From Rhizophagus irregularis (Eukaryota > Glomeromycota > Glomeromycetes > Glomerales > Glomeraceae), in the NCBI RefSeq assembly GCF_026210795.1, contig NC_089453.1, positions 2,048,501 through 2,112,500 on the forward strand: DNA of 64,000 nt, written 5' to 3'. Shown piece after piece: positions 13,830 to 25,089 of the stretch. Below the pieces are notes generated by a model. The model saw only the letters and a list, made by a program, of their open reading frames with translations. It was not told the DNA's origin and ran no database searches. Each line of letters begins with the position of its first letter. Within the stretch, counting starts at the first letter, position 1. The position numbers and the translations under genes were made by a program.

Positions 13830-13995
13830 GATTGTATTATGAGCAATGGTTCACACAAAGCCATACTAATTGTTCAAAGCCTATTATGAGCAACGGTTCA
13901 TATAAAAGCCATAATAATTGTTCAAAGCCTATTATGAGCAACGGTTCATATAAAGCCATACTAATTGTATTAAGAGATTGTATTATGAGCAACGC
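13830..13995. repeat. Three imperfect ~47-bp direct repeats
   Basis: A unit around ATTATGAGCAACGGTTCATA followed by AAAGCCATACTAATTGTTCA repeats three times upstream of the transposase start. A partial fourth copy (ATTATGAGCAACGCTC) follows at 13981. It lies between divergent genes (transposase left, AT-hook gene right) and could belong to their control region. An ORF reading through it is a repeat product. Confidence 0.75.
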
Positions 13996-14572
13996 TCGTA
14001 CTGATGACCGATAAATTGAATCATTATATTTTATGTATTATTATCAATGAAGTTAATTTAACCGTGTTAATACTGACAAGAATGTAGTCCTAATACTTGT
14101 AATAATCTTTCATTAATAATTTCATAATATAATTTTCATGATATTTTTTTTCTTTATGACACCAACACTACAGTGAAATGCAAAAGTTATATTTAAAGGT
14201 ATAAACTCCCTCTCACCAATTGTTCGCAAGGCTCTCAATCAGTCAGAACCTAAAATAAAGTTATATCGGTTATTAGACATGTTTGATACTGGTCTCCTTA
14301 GTGTCCTCGAGCTGGGCTTTGATGCATAAACGAGTCATAATATATTATTCACAGGGGTAATGAGTCAGTTTTTGGAGAGGCACTTTGTTAGACCATCAGG
14401 ACAGAAAATCAGAAAATGGTGTCGAACAACTATAAATGGTATTTCGCGATCAATAAAAAATAAAAATAAACAACGCGTCAGTCGCGTCACGTTTAAGTAT
14501 AAAGTATAAATACATGCTATCTTTAGTGATTCTTCATTTCTTTACGCATTTTTTTAAAAAAATTTAAAAAAA

Positions 14573-15520
14573 ATGGAACAAACACCCGAAACTGAGGTAT
14601 AAAAGTAAAAATATAAAAATATTTTTAATAATCTATAATCAAAAATTCTTACTTTATTACTATATTATAGCTCAGGCCCATATATAAGCCTACGTCTAAA
14701 TATAATTTACAAGATGCGTTAGGATTAAAAAATGAAAAGCAACGCTGGCTTGCTTATTTGGTAACTATTTATTAATTTTTAATAAAAGATAAAAATTGTT
14801 TTTTAATAGTAAATTTTTGTAATAGGAGATAATGCGAGAATGTTTCTACGAAAAGAATGTAGATTTTACCGCCGATTATAGGAGTCAAAAGCATACAATA
14901 ACTGCACAAATAGTTCGTTCTGTAAATATTAAATTTTAATTTTCGTCATTTCTTTTTTTTTTGAAGTATACTAAAAATTATTATATTATAGTTTAAAAAA
15001 AAGGCTCCTGACTTCCCTATAACCGCAGCCGATTGGGCTGTAAAGGAGATGCTTGTTAGTACTATACAAAATAAACGTAAGTTAATAATAACTTTATTTA
15101 TACCTAGTTGGTTTATAGTAGAAATTAATTATTTCATTTTATTTATAATAGGCTATTATCTGAAAAAAAAAAAATGAATTAGAAAATAATTTAAGATTTC
15201 CACCACAAAATTCTCCAGCATTACAGGACCGTCCACCACCATCTCCTCAAGCACAACAAGATCCTCCTTCTCCAGTTGAGCCTTCTGATGAACAAGTTCA
15301 GATCCGGCCTCCAGTTGAGCCTTCTGATGAACAAGTTCAGATCCGGCCTCCAGAACCACGTACTGATGAACAAGTTCAGGTCCGGCCTCCAGAACCACGT
15401 ACTAATGAAAAAGTTCAAAGTGATCCTCCAAAAAGGGTCCAGAAACAACGTGTAAATGACAAAGAAAATCAAAATAATGTCCCCAAAAAAAGAGGAAGAA
15501 AAGCAAAATCAAGTAAATAA
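14573..15520 (+). CDS. Proline-rich repeat protein with C-terminal AT-hook-like tail
   Basis: Five exons, 14573-14596, 14671-14760, 14826-14921, 14992-15076 and 15183-15520, join in phase to 210 residues. The first ~95 residues are polar and unrecognised (YKPTSKYNLQDALGLKNEKQ, then EIMRECFYEKNVDF). The middle is a tandem repeat of EPSDEQVQIRPPV-type units (four copies). The end is basic with KKRGRKAKSSK, an AT-hook-like core. The last acceptor is the AG of TGAATTAG at 15175-15182: an earlier AG would run into an in-frame stop. The gene is divergent from the transposase in the same element, so an accessory DNA-binding role (TnpA-like, binding element ends) is a reasonable guess. No family is recognised. 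Confidence 0.65.
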
Positions 15521-15908
15521 ATAAACTTGATCTCGGAGATGACAATTTCTTCGTTCTTGTATAAAACGAATCATACATAGTTTTGACTTAATTAGTTCAA
15601 TAAATCTTGTTATGATAAACTATTGGTTAATTCATCTTCTCATACACTATATCAGTATTCGGCATTTCATTCGAATTAAATTAAAAATTTGAAGACGTTT
15701 AGATTACCTCCGCATAAATAATTTGAATTGTGTAACGCGTAATTTGTCCACGCCTCATTACGCAATGTTTAATTGTTCTAATCATTAATAAATAATCTAC
15801 ACACTATAAATTACTTTGATAAGAAATTTTACACATTTAATCTTTTTTGTTCTAAAAAATCGCTTAAATCTTATAAATACCTTTCCCTTCAATTATGATA
15901 ACTTACAA

Positions 15909-16416
15909 ATGAAGATGGTTCACAAAAGAAGTCAAAATAAATTACAAGAACGAAAAAATAAATCCTTTTCGAATAATAAAAGAAAAAGAGATAAGGTGAG
16001 TGAACACTTGAGAACCGCCTAGAGTGGTTACTAGGTTCGCCCGTAGTTTTTCAGATCTTTTAGATAGCTTTTTTTATTTTTTTTCTTCTATTTTTTATTT
16101 TTTTATTTTTTTATTTTTTTTTGGAGGGTTTAATAAAAGATGGAGTATATAATTGTATTCGGTTGTTATCTGGTTTCTAATTAAAAAATTGGTTTAGGTC
16201 AACTCTTTAAACGAAACAATTGAAAATAAAGATAAAGGTAATTATAAATTATTATTGTATAAATAATATATATCAATTACTAACATTTATTTAGAAATTA
16301 CACAATTAAAACGGCAAAAAACATTTGCCGTTGAATTATATCAACAAAAGTTAAACCAAATAATAGAAATAGAAAATAAATTAGAAAATAATTGCAAATG
16401 TATAGAAAATGAATAA
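15909..16416 (+). CDS. Small basic/coiled-coil protein, mini-bZIP-like (82 aa)
   Basis: Exons 15909-15995, 16198-16237 and 16295-16416 join in phase to 82 residues. The sequence begins MKMVHKRSQ, continues with a lysine/arginine-rich stretch ending NNKRKRDK, and then shows a heptad-like region (LNETIENKDKEITQLKRQ, later LNQIIEIENKLEN). This is the layout of a basic region followed by a zipper, though the canonical N-x7-R pattern is weak. It shares the MV-x-x-RSQ opening and overall plan with the next gene (17046-17642), so the two look like diverged paralogues. A nuclear DNA-binding or dimerising role is inferred. The short length leaves some chance that it is not a real gene. Confidence 0.5.
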
Positions 16417-16419
16417 TTT

Positions 16420-17045
16420 TGTTAATAAATTATATGTTATTATAATTCAGTTCTCCCAACTATTCTGTTCCCCAAAGAACTACGTGAAAAATTTTTTTTT
16501 GATGGGAGAAAAAAATGATATGTTCCCATATGAAATAAAAATGATATATCTTCCATACGAAACAAGTTTTGTGAGAAAAAAAATCATTTTTTCACGAGAA
16601 AAGGAGTTTGTCAAACAAGATCTGCTACTTTTACGTAATTACTAATAGCTCATTTATTTAATATTTGTATAATTTATAAAATAAAATACGAATACTGACA
16701 AAAAGTAAATTTTACTTTCAGTTAACAACCAGATCGGCATACTGTACTATTCCGATTAAAGTTTCTAGCACGTTGTTTGTAATTAATTTTGTACTTTTCT
16801 TTGTCCCCATTTTTCCCATTTCACAAAAAATTCATCAGATCTTATCGTTCTCGTGTATTTGCTAAAATCCTTCTTTTTGAAACATGTATTTTCTCACGCA
16901 TTTTTTCCTATATATACAATCCAATTACGTAAAAATTATTTTAAGTTTTCGTAACGTCTAAAACTGTGGTCTGCTTGGAAGGTTTTAGCCTGCCGAGATA
17001 GTTTTAATGATAGGAATAACTTTTAATTTATATAATAGATTCACG
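16420..17045. other. Intergenic; no supportable gene
   Basis: AT-rich sequence between the two mini-bZIP genes. The 78-codon ORF at 16409-16645 lacks splice or family support and overlaps the end of the previous gene. The stretch at 16690-17045 should hold the promoter of the next gene, but no clear element is seen. Confidence 0.4.
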
Positions 17046-17642
17046 ATGGTCAGACACCGCTCTCAACGTTCGAAGGAAAAACGAATTGCTCGCATTAAGA
17101 GCAAGAGAGGAAGTGCTCGTCAGGTAGTTGCAGGTGGGTTCCTCTCTATGATATCCTGGAGGCTTAGATTGTTCTAAAGAGGGCTTGTGGACGTTTGTCC
17201 TGAAATGATCCTGTGGACGTCTTTGGATTGTTCTAAAGGTGACTTGTGGACGTCTGTTCTAAAACGAATCTGTGGACGTCTAAGCGGTATCGGTGTCAAC
17301 CTAAGATGGAGAAACCCGCTTGGTCAAGCTGCGCATAGATCAAGTTAACCAATTTTTTTTCCCCCATTAGATTACATAAAGGAATTGGAAAAAAAGGTGC
17401 AGGAACTTCAAGAGCAAGTGAATGGTATAGATCGGGCTTACAGAGATGACCAGAGAGAATTGCTGCGGGTACATAATGAATTAAAGAAGGCAGAGAGGAA
17501 GTAAGTAATCAACTTTTTTGCTAATAAGTTTCCTTAAATTAATATAATTTTTCACTTTTATTTTATTAGGATTACTCGTTTAGAAGGGGAGGAAAGGGAT
17601 GAAGAAGGCCAAGAAAGAAGACAAAGAAGGGGACAGGGATGA
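17046..17642 (+). CDS. bZIP-like mini-protein (96 aa)
   Basis: Exons 17046-17133, 17371-17500 and 17570-17642 join in phase to 96 residues. The opening MVRHRSQ leads into a basic region (KEKRIARIKSKRGSARQVV) and directly into a zipper-like coiled coil (YIKELEKKVQELQEQV) that continues to about residue 75. The spacing resembles bZIP proteins (compare the SARxSRxRK...ELEKKVxEL pattern known in the family), but the invariant Asn is not in its usual place. It would act as a dimeric DNA binder in the nucleus. It lies inside the CACTA-like element with the same orientation as its paralogue at 15909-16416. Its first intron carries four TGTGGACGT(C/T) repeats whose core GACGTC is a typical bZIP target palindrome. 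Confidence 0.6.
17163..17280 (+). repeat. Tandem 59-bp duplication with four TGTGGACGTY sites
   Basis: Inside intron 1 of the bZIP-like gene a 59-bp unit is duplicated (about 17163-17221 and 17222-17280). TGTGGACGT(C/T) occurs at 17186, 17212, 17245 and 17271. Three of the four contain the perfect palindrome GACGTC. Alternate spacing is 26 and 33 bp. This could be an autoregulatory binding array; that is inference. Confidence 0.8.
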
Positions 17643-17764
17643 GGGAAAAGGGGAAACGTTGTTGTAAGTTGTAAATATTGACGTGCTTGGTAAACTAGTT
17701 TTAAGAATGAAGGATAAAATCTAGCGCAAAGAGTAGTGACAATACAAAGTGCAATAAAATTACA

Positions 17765-18580
17765 GGTATTGCGAATAAAATGACTAAAGAGCCAAAAGAC
17801 AGCGAATAAAATGACTAAAGAGCCAAAAGACAGAATGAAAAAAAGAAAGATATAAATGAATGTAAACGAAAATGATGCAGACCTAACCTGACATTATACA
17901 TTATATGTTATACTGTACGAACCCTGTTGTGATATTAAAGTCAATCGGCAAATATATATATATATATTTCAAATAAATCTTAATAAAAAAATCAACGTGT
18001 AACTGAATGATAAATTTTCTTTACCTGAAGATTTTTTTAGGTCTCCCGGTTCGTAAGACGAAAACGTCTAACGTAATGATTCAATTTATGATCGCATTGC
18101 ACATTGCGCAAGTTTAATAACCCACCTATTATTTTTTTTTATTTATTTATTATATATCTAATAATTATTTTCACACGAGAAAAAAAAATTTTTTGTCAAT
18201 CCTAACTGTTACATTCTGCTACCATCAAAATTGTCATTTTTTTTTTAGTGAGAAAATTTTTTATTTGCGGAAAAAAAATACCGAATGGGAGAAATGTGGA
18301 TGTTGCACAGAGTTTAATGTGTCACGCTAAGGTGGTGGAACATCATTATTATAACACAATTAAATCTTACGCGTGCACTTCCATTTTTGGTTCATCAAAT
18401 CCACTTTGCCATTAAAGTATAAATACACCGCTTCCATTAAAAGATGTAAAGATGTAATTCAATATCGAATTACATATTACGATTAATATGTCCAAACAAA
18501 AAAAAATCGAATTACATATTACGATTAATATGTCGCAGCAAAAAAGCCATGAAATAGAATTACATATTACGATTAATAAA
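17765..18580. repeat. Short direct repeats upstream of the 513-aa gene
   Basis: GCGAATAAAATGACTAAAGA followed by GCCAAAAGACAG is duplicated at about 17770-17831. Further on, GAATTACATATTACGATTAA occurs three times in about 18465-18580, within 230 bp of the start of the next gene. The rest of 17643-18693 is AT-rich without an ORF. The triple repeat is a candidate promoter element. Confidence 0.7.
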
Positions 18581-18693
18581 TTTATCAAAAAAAAAAATTA
18601 AAAATTCATTTTTTGGTTTTTCTTTCTCTAATTCTCTTCTTTTTTTAAAAAAATACTGAATTCTTTCTACCACCTTTATCGCAATTTTAAAAT

Positions 18694-20732
18694 ATGGACT
18701 CTTTAAGATCATTAAAAATACCAATTATCCAGCTGCAAAAAAGTATTTTACCTTATAATTTTGATTCTGGAGAACAACCCGAAACAGAACAGCCTGCAAC
18801 AGGTTTGCAAAGTTAATTATTTATTTTGTATCTAATTCTAATAAATCAATTAATATCTACTTCAATTTTGAATCAATATTTCATAATTGGATATATTTAA
18901 AGATAAACAAGAACCATTGGTCCTAATAATTTCTCCAAGTGTTACAAGTGACGATGGTTCTTTTGGTTCTCCTAGTGTCGGGGTTGGGGTTTCTGAAACT
19001 TTTAGTAATAATGGCACTAAAAAACCAAATATAAATAATGAATTTGACAATGATGATAGGAATGAAGAACAGGATCATGGTCAAGATTAGTTTTAAAATT
19101 AATATGATTTTATATTTAATATATGTGCGAACACGGTATAACAGTAATATTAAAGTTTATTAAATAGTTATTAATTAACACAATTTTATTTACAAAAAGT
19201 AAATTCCTTTTTTCTTATTTATATTTTATAGATGATCAAGTAAAAGTATTGGATACCAATACTGATGATGCTAACAAAGATTTTTGTAAGTTTCAATTTA
19301 TATCTTATAATCTTAGTAATTTAGAGCAAACAGTAATATTTAAATTTATGTTTATTATTTTCTATTTATTGTAATGTATAAGGTTCAACCCAAAAAAATG
19401 ATAAAAAAAGAACGAAAATTGGTAAATTTTCGCATTTTTTTTCTTACCTTGTTGATTAACAAAAGAGATACTTACTTTTTGTTATTTTAAATTATATTAG
19501 ATACCTCGATGCGTAAAAGGGCTAAACCGGGTATTGTATAATTCACAGAAAGTAAACTCTGAAACTTGAATTTGAAATAATATATATATTTTTCTTTAGA
19601 CGAAAAAATATTATTGGCCATTAATAAGATCGGAGGTCCCACAATAGATTCGTTATTATATTCATTGAGCAAATTGAAAAATACCGGAGTTAAAAGTGTA
19701 ACAATGAACTTGGTTAATAATAATATACGATTTATGGATTCCACAGGAACATTAGTGATAAAGCCAAATCACGTTAACTCCGATGATATAACAATTAATG
19801 CCAGTTTTCCTCATTATGATTATAATCAAGCCTCGGATCTCAGCTTCGAGGCAAATATTATCGAATTAAAGAAATTCAAAGAATTGGATATGGCAAGTAT
19901 AAGATTGGCGGAAGATTTGCATAAGCTGCTAGGTTATATTGGTAAATTGCCAAATAATCCACCTATACGTGATAGGTCAATCTTCAGTAAAAAAGAAGAG
20001 TATAGAGAAGCCCTCATTAGTCATTTGGAAAAGATTAATTCAACACAAGATTTTCAATCTTTTCGTGGTACTCAACGTATTAATTTGATTTCTGATGACA
20101 ATCAAAAAAGTTGCAGTTCTTTTAAAATTTTACCAATTCGTGTGCAAGAAAAGACTTCATCACTTACTGAATTATCTGATGAATTCAAGAAGATTGCAAA
20201 AGATTTATCGGAGGATATATTTTTATCCGTAATGGGAGAAGCAAATGAGCAAGGAAATAAAGAAATGGCCAGACGCAAGGAACTAAGGTTTCATGTCAGG
20301 TTTTTTAAGTCATACATACAATTACAGGCTTTTTGTGAGATAAACTTAAACAGAAAACAATCAGAGACGACAAAATCTCAAGCAAAAATATTAATTGCTC
20401 AATTTTACCCCTTAATTTCTTTACCGAATTTGGAATTGATGCTTCAGCGAGCACCACGTATATACAGGTTACTAGAAGTAGCCAATTTTGATTGGCGACT
20501 TTTAGATTCTTTCGAAGAATTAAGCGCATGTTTTTTTAAGAGTGGAGTAAAGACGGCAATTAACTTTGAAATATGGATCAATTTGGTCCGTACAGGCAAG
20601 CTGATTAGTTATGACGAAGAATTAAAAACTCAAGAAAGAAATAGGGAAAACAAGAGGATTAAAATTGAAATTATTAAGGAATATTTTGATATTTCAGGGG
20701 TTAATTTTGACGAGATGGTTGGTAATGAGTAG
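18694..20732 (+). CDS. 513-aa protein of unknown function, six exons, nuclear type
   Basis: Exons 18694-18802, 18903-19079, 19232-19285, 19383-19421, 19501-19530 and 19600-20732 join in one frame to 513 residues. The exon 2 donor is the weak GTCAAG at 19080; the alternative would run into a stop. The first ~135 residues are acidic and low-complexity. A basic cluster (KKRTKIDTSMRKRAKP) resembles a bipartite nuclear signal. The remaining ~380 residues are globular, with IDSLLYSLSKLKNTGVKSV and SLPNLELMLQRAPRIYRLLE stretches. I recognise no domain. A broken second copy lies inverted at 23880-24640, with an exon 2 fragment at 24692-24830, so the gene has moved or duplicated inside the element. 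Confidence 0.65.
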
Positions 20733-21129
20733 GTAGTAAACAGAGAAAAAAAAATTTTTTTGCAGTCAAATAGTTTTGCATTATAATTAGAATGAATTTA
20801 TATTATAATGATAAAAAATGGACTCGAAAAGCGTTGCAACCTCCAGATTTATAAATTAGCATTATAAGTAATTTAGTAATTTTACATGAATAAAAGGCTA
20901 AATAATATGCAATCTTTTATTGTTTGCGCATTCTAACATTTGCTAAATAAACTTGCTATAATTGCTATCGTTTACTATCATAAATAAATAAATAAATAAA
21001 TCAATTTGTGGCTTAGCCTATTTTTACATGAAAAAAACTCCAATATGTTATTTATGTATACGTTTTTATGTATCTAAAAAATTAAATGTTAATTAATGAT
21101 CTAGTTTAAAATTTTAAATTTATAATATT

Positions 21130-21435
21130 AAACATACCGTCCCATATTTTATTCTCTTTTTCTGCTGTTATTTCAAATTCCTCAAAACCATCATACTCTT
21201 CAGAAGTACCACTTTCTGTCTCTGAATTATCATTATCATAATTATCAATGATCTTAAAAGGTCCATAATCATAATCATCAAGAATTTGATCATCGCTAAA
21301 GTAATTATTAGGAAAATGTAAGTTATATTTTTTATTATAAATAATCGATCAATTACCTTTTAGATGTATCTTCTAACACTGAAGGAAATGGAACATCAAA
21401 GCTTTGATTATTACTGTCACTAAAGTCATATTATA
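21130..21435 (-). pseudogene. Remnant of a second CACTA transposase (exons 1-2)
   Basis: On the minus strand this region reads like the end of exon 1 and all of exon 2 of the transposase at 10053-13661: a VLEDTSKR-like exon end, a GT-AG intron of about 100 bp, then the acidic block SDDQILDDYDYGPF...SETESGTSEEYDGFEEFE. Nothing of the catalytic part follows, so it is a fragment. It suggests that the element grew by nested insertion or duplication. Confidence 0.6.
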
Positions 21436-21439
21436 ACAA

Positions 21440-22396
21440 CAATTAGTAAATTAGTAAAAGTAATTTTTACTTTTAGCAATGACAGTACGATATATTAGCT
21501 AATATTTTAGGAGGTATAATGATAATTTTAATTATTCGTAGATAAAGTAAAAAAATTGACTATGCTGATTTTAAATAAGGGCAATTTTAACAAATAAGGG
21601 AAGGTTTTCACTTTGACAATCTCAATTTAGTGTAGCGAGAGGTCCCTGACAATAGGAGAAATAATGGTAAGACAACAGTAAAACAAAAATTTTAAAAACA
21701 TTGATGAAACTTACCGAAAGTTCATCATTCCAAAAATATGTTTTTCTTTCATATTTACCTAAAGTCCATTCCAAAGTCCAGATGTTCTGATTCTAAAAAC
21801 GAAAAAACGTTAGTTATAATATTTTTAATATAAATACATTTACACCTAATTACCTGAAAGGCCGTTCCAAATGGTTTTTTCTTTCAAGTATCTATATAGA
21901 AGGAAGACATAAAATAGAGTAATAGATTGATTAATATACGTGAAGTATGAGTCTTCAGAAATAAAAATCAGCAAAAACAATGTGTATAAATAAGATAGAA
22001 CAAGTATTGATATGCGCCCAGTCTTAAGCCGCAGGATCCTCTTCAAGAAAATTTTATTTTCTAGAAGAAGAAACCTGAGTCTTGGACGATACCAATCCTA
22101 TGTATGCGCTTAGTTTTAAGCCGCATGATTCTCCTTAAGAGAAGAAACCGAAAATAACTTAACAATTAATAAATTAAAATTTAACTATGGGCATAATACT
22201 GGTGTAATGATGAAAAGATTGATGACATAGTAAATCATGTAAAATTTCTTTTTAGGTCATATTAACGAGGATTTTTTTTCCTTTTTTATGTATTCAACCG
22301 CAATATGGAGAATCGTGTGAAATTTCTTAATGAACTGCAAATGCTTTTAACTCTCTTTTTTCCTTTTTTTTCAACATCCAATTTTATATCGTAAAC
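21440..22396. other. Spacer with duplicated ATGCGC...TTAAGCCGCA motif
   Basis: No gene is supportable. A motif ATGCGCYYAGTYTTAAGCCG occurs at about 22013 and 22106. GGCCGTTCCAAA at 21858 resembles the terminal sequence of the TIR element at 53902-54950. This is possibly a decayed insertion plus the upstream region of the LRR gene. Confidence 0.4.
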
Positions 22397-23626
22397 ATGG
22401 ATATCTTGCCAGAAATCGACTTAAGTGAGAACAGAATTACGAATAATACAATTGACAAACTAATCGAAACGCTTAAAACTACCAAGTTCAAGGTTAACCT
22501 TATTATACAAATTAAGATATATTTTAAATATAAATCTAAAGTTTTTATTTGAATTAGAAATTGAACCTCGAGAGTGTCTTCACTAAAAATAACAAACAAG
22601 AAACCTTTGAAATTTTGAGAAAAATATGCGAAGTAATTAAAGAAAGCACAAATTTGGAAGAACTGATAATTAGTAAAAATGCACTAGGAAAAAGCGGTGC
22701 AAAGGCGTTAAAAGTTTTTTTAACTAATAATGTTAATTTAAAGCACTTGATAATCGACGACGCGGGGTTAGGCGAAGGAGGTACAGTTATATTAGAATCG
22801 TTATTGAATTCGAGAAGGAAAACTTCTTATTTAGAAACATTTTCAATAAAAGAAAATGTTTTAGGAAAACAGTGTTCCAAACTGCTTTCTATGGTTCTAC
22901 ATAAACATAAAATTACACTAACAAAAGTAATTTTGTCTCGAAACAGCTTTTATAACTCAGATCTTTGTCGAATAATAGAGTCTTTAAGTTTGTGTAAGAA
23001 GTTACAAATTATTAATCTCGAAGATAATTTTTTTCACTAAAAAAACATCGAAAATGCTTAGTCGATCTTTGGCTAACTGGCCGGATTTAAAACAACTAAT
23101 AATTAATGATTGTTTGATATGTAAAAAAGGTGTTATATATATTTTAGAGGCATTATTAAAGGGTACCAATAAAAATATTGAATATCTGGGGTTTCAATAT
23201 TGTAGTATTGATGAGAATGGGTTCTATACTTTGGCAAGTATAATTAAAAAAAGTCTAATGTTAAAAGTGGTGGAAATCAATAGGAATTATTCGATTAAAA
23301 AAAAATGTATGTCAAAGCTAAATTTGGTCTCTAAAAAAAATGGAACCTTGATAAATGGATTTGATGATTTAATTAACGAAGATGATGAGGGAGAAGAAAA
23401 GGAGGGAAAGGAAAAGGAGGGAAAGGAAAAGGAACTGGACGATAATGAGGTAGAGGAAATTCATAATGACATGAAAGGAAAAGGTCATGATGGAAAGGAG
23501 GGAAAGGAGGAGGAGGGGCTGGACGTAGAGGAAGAGGAAGGAGACTATGATGAAAAGGAGGGAAAGGAGGAGGAGGGGTTGGACGTAGAGGAAGAGGAAG
23601 GAGACTATGATGGAAAGGAGGAGTGA
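22397..23626 (+). pseudogene. RanGAP1/Rna1-like leucine-rich-repeat gene, frameshifted
   Basis: Exon 1 (22397-22492) joins at GTTAAC...GAATTAG to exon 2 (from 22558). The frame reaches a stop at 23038-23040. Removing one T from the seven-T run at about 23028-23034 would continue it to a stop at 23624-23626. The whole carries RanGAP-type LRRs: NLEELIISKNALGKSGAKAL, LKHLIIDDAGLGEGG, LQIINLEDNFF, then WPDLKQLIINDCL and the acidic tail typical of RanGAP (EDDEGEEKEGKEKEG and two near-identical acidic units). RanGAP stimulates GTP hydrolysis by Ran and sustains nuclear transport. The position matching the FTGR loop, which I recall as carrying the catalytic Arg, here reads FTKNN, so activity is doubtful. 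It is a captured cargo gene of the CACTA-like element. A homopolymer sequencing error cannot be excluded. Confidence 0.7.
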
Positions 23627-23879
23627 CTGATGATGAAATCATGAGTTTTATAATAATAATAAGATAGTGCCATAGTACAGTTGCGATTTTATCGTAAAAT
23701 TAAAATATTTTGTATATATTGTGCCAGCTGGCAACTTAATAAACATCCCATGACTTTAAATTTTAGCTGAAAAGTTAATTGAACGAATAATTTACTTACA
23801 TTAATTATTCTACGTAAAAATCATTCATAATTTTTTATTTATTTTTTTTTTACATTTTATAATATAAAATTATAAATTC

Positions 23880-24640
23880 AGTCTAATGTGATAAATCGGA
23901 TACTATTATTAACCAAATTCATTGCTACACTTTTAACTCCAGTTTTTTTCAATTTGCCCAAAGAATAGAATAATGAATCTATAATAGGATCTCCAATATT
24001 ACTAATAGCCAATAAACTTTCTTTGTCTAAAGAAAAAAATATATATATATTACTTCAGATTCAAGTTCACAAGTTTTGCTTTCTGTTAATTATACAATAC
24101 CCGGTTTAGTCACTTTTTTACATATCGAAGTATTGCCTAATATAATTTAAAATACCAAAAAGTAAATATTACTTTTGTTAATCAACAAAGTAGAAAAAAA
24201 ATACGAAATTTTACCGATTTTCACTCTTTTTTTATCATTTTTTAGGGTTGAGCCTTATATAGAAACAATAAACATAAATTTAGTATTATTGTTTGTTCTA
24301 ATTATTAAGATTATAAGACATAATTTGAAACGTACAAAAATCTTCGTTAGTATTATTGGTATCCGATATTTCTAATATTTCTACTTGATCATCTATAAAT
24401 AAGTAAAGAAGAATTTTACTTTTTGTAAATAACAAAAGAAACGATGAAAAAGAACTACCATCACTTTCCCTAACATGTTTTTTGTTTGAATTTCCTTCGA
24501 TATCTCGCGATGCTTATAATATAAATATGAAAATTGGATTAATAACTTTATAATAATTATACATAACAAAATCTCAATATTACTGCTATACCGTGTTCGC
24601 CTATATATTAAATATAAAATCATAGTAATTTAAAACTAAC
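23880..24640 (-). pseudogene. Inverted, broken copy of exons 3-6 of the 513-aa gene
   Basis: Read on the minus strand, 24640 down to 23880 follows the same order as 19090-19745: the intron with CGAACACGGTATA, exon 3 (GATGATCAAGTAGAAATATT), the TAAACCGGGTATTGTATAAT block, and the beginning of exon 6 (ATAGATTCATTATTCTATTC). It stops in the sequence matching 19745. Frameshifts and substitutions are frequent. It is an inverted duplicate within the same element. Confidence 0.8.
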
Positions 24641-24691
24641 CTTCAGAAAGACTTTACCAACCGTGCTATTAAGATTAGAAAGATCGATATT

Positions 24692-24830
24692 TTTAAAGAT
24701 AATCCAGAACCATTTGTCCTAATAATTCCTCCTAGTATTACTGGTGGTGATGGTCCTCCTGGTTCTCCCGGTGGCATTGTTTCTGAAACTTTTAGTAATA
24801 ATGCACTAATAAAAAACAAAATAAAAATAA
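24692..24830 (+). pseudogene. Exon 2 fragment of the 513-aa gene family
   Basis: GATATTTTTAAAGATAA, then CCTAATAATTCCTCCTAGT and GTTTCTGAAACTTTTAGTAA, match 18893-19020 in the plus orientation. It borders the inverted exon 3-6 copy, so one original copy has been broken and partly inverted around 24640-24690. Confidence 0.8.
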
Positions 24831-25089
24831 TGAAAATAATGAACTCTAACTTGGCATCGAAATCTATAATTATGAAATATTGATTCAAAAAAATTGATAT
24901 AAAATTCGATTTATATTGCCACACATTTTATTTTTTGTTTTTTTTTGTTCTCATTTTTTACCTGCACAATTCTTGCATTTGTCTTTAGTTTTTGACATCT
25001 TTTTTCAAAAAATAATTCGTGTCTTTTAAAGAAAGAAAGAAATTTAGTTTATAAAATTAAATAATCTAATTACGTTATTTTATTTAATT

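Noticed and set aside
17131-17370. Intronic GACGTC array as a CRISPR or replication-origin iteron set
   Set aside because: There are only four sites in a tandem duplication inside a spliced intron; a regulatory role or plain duplication is simpler.
23373-23642. Minus-strand 89-codon proline-rich ORF
   Set aside because: It is the antisense of the acidic repeat tail of the RanGAP-like gene.
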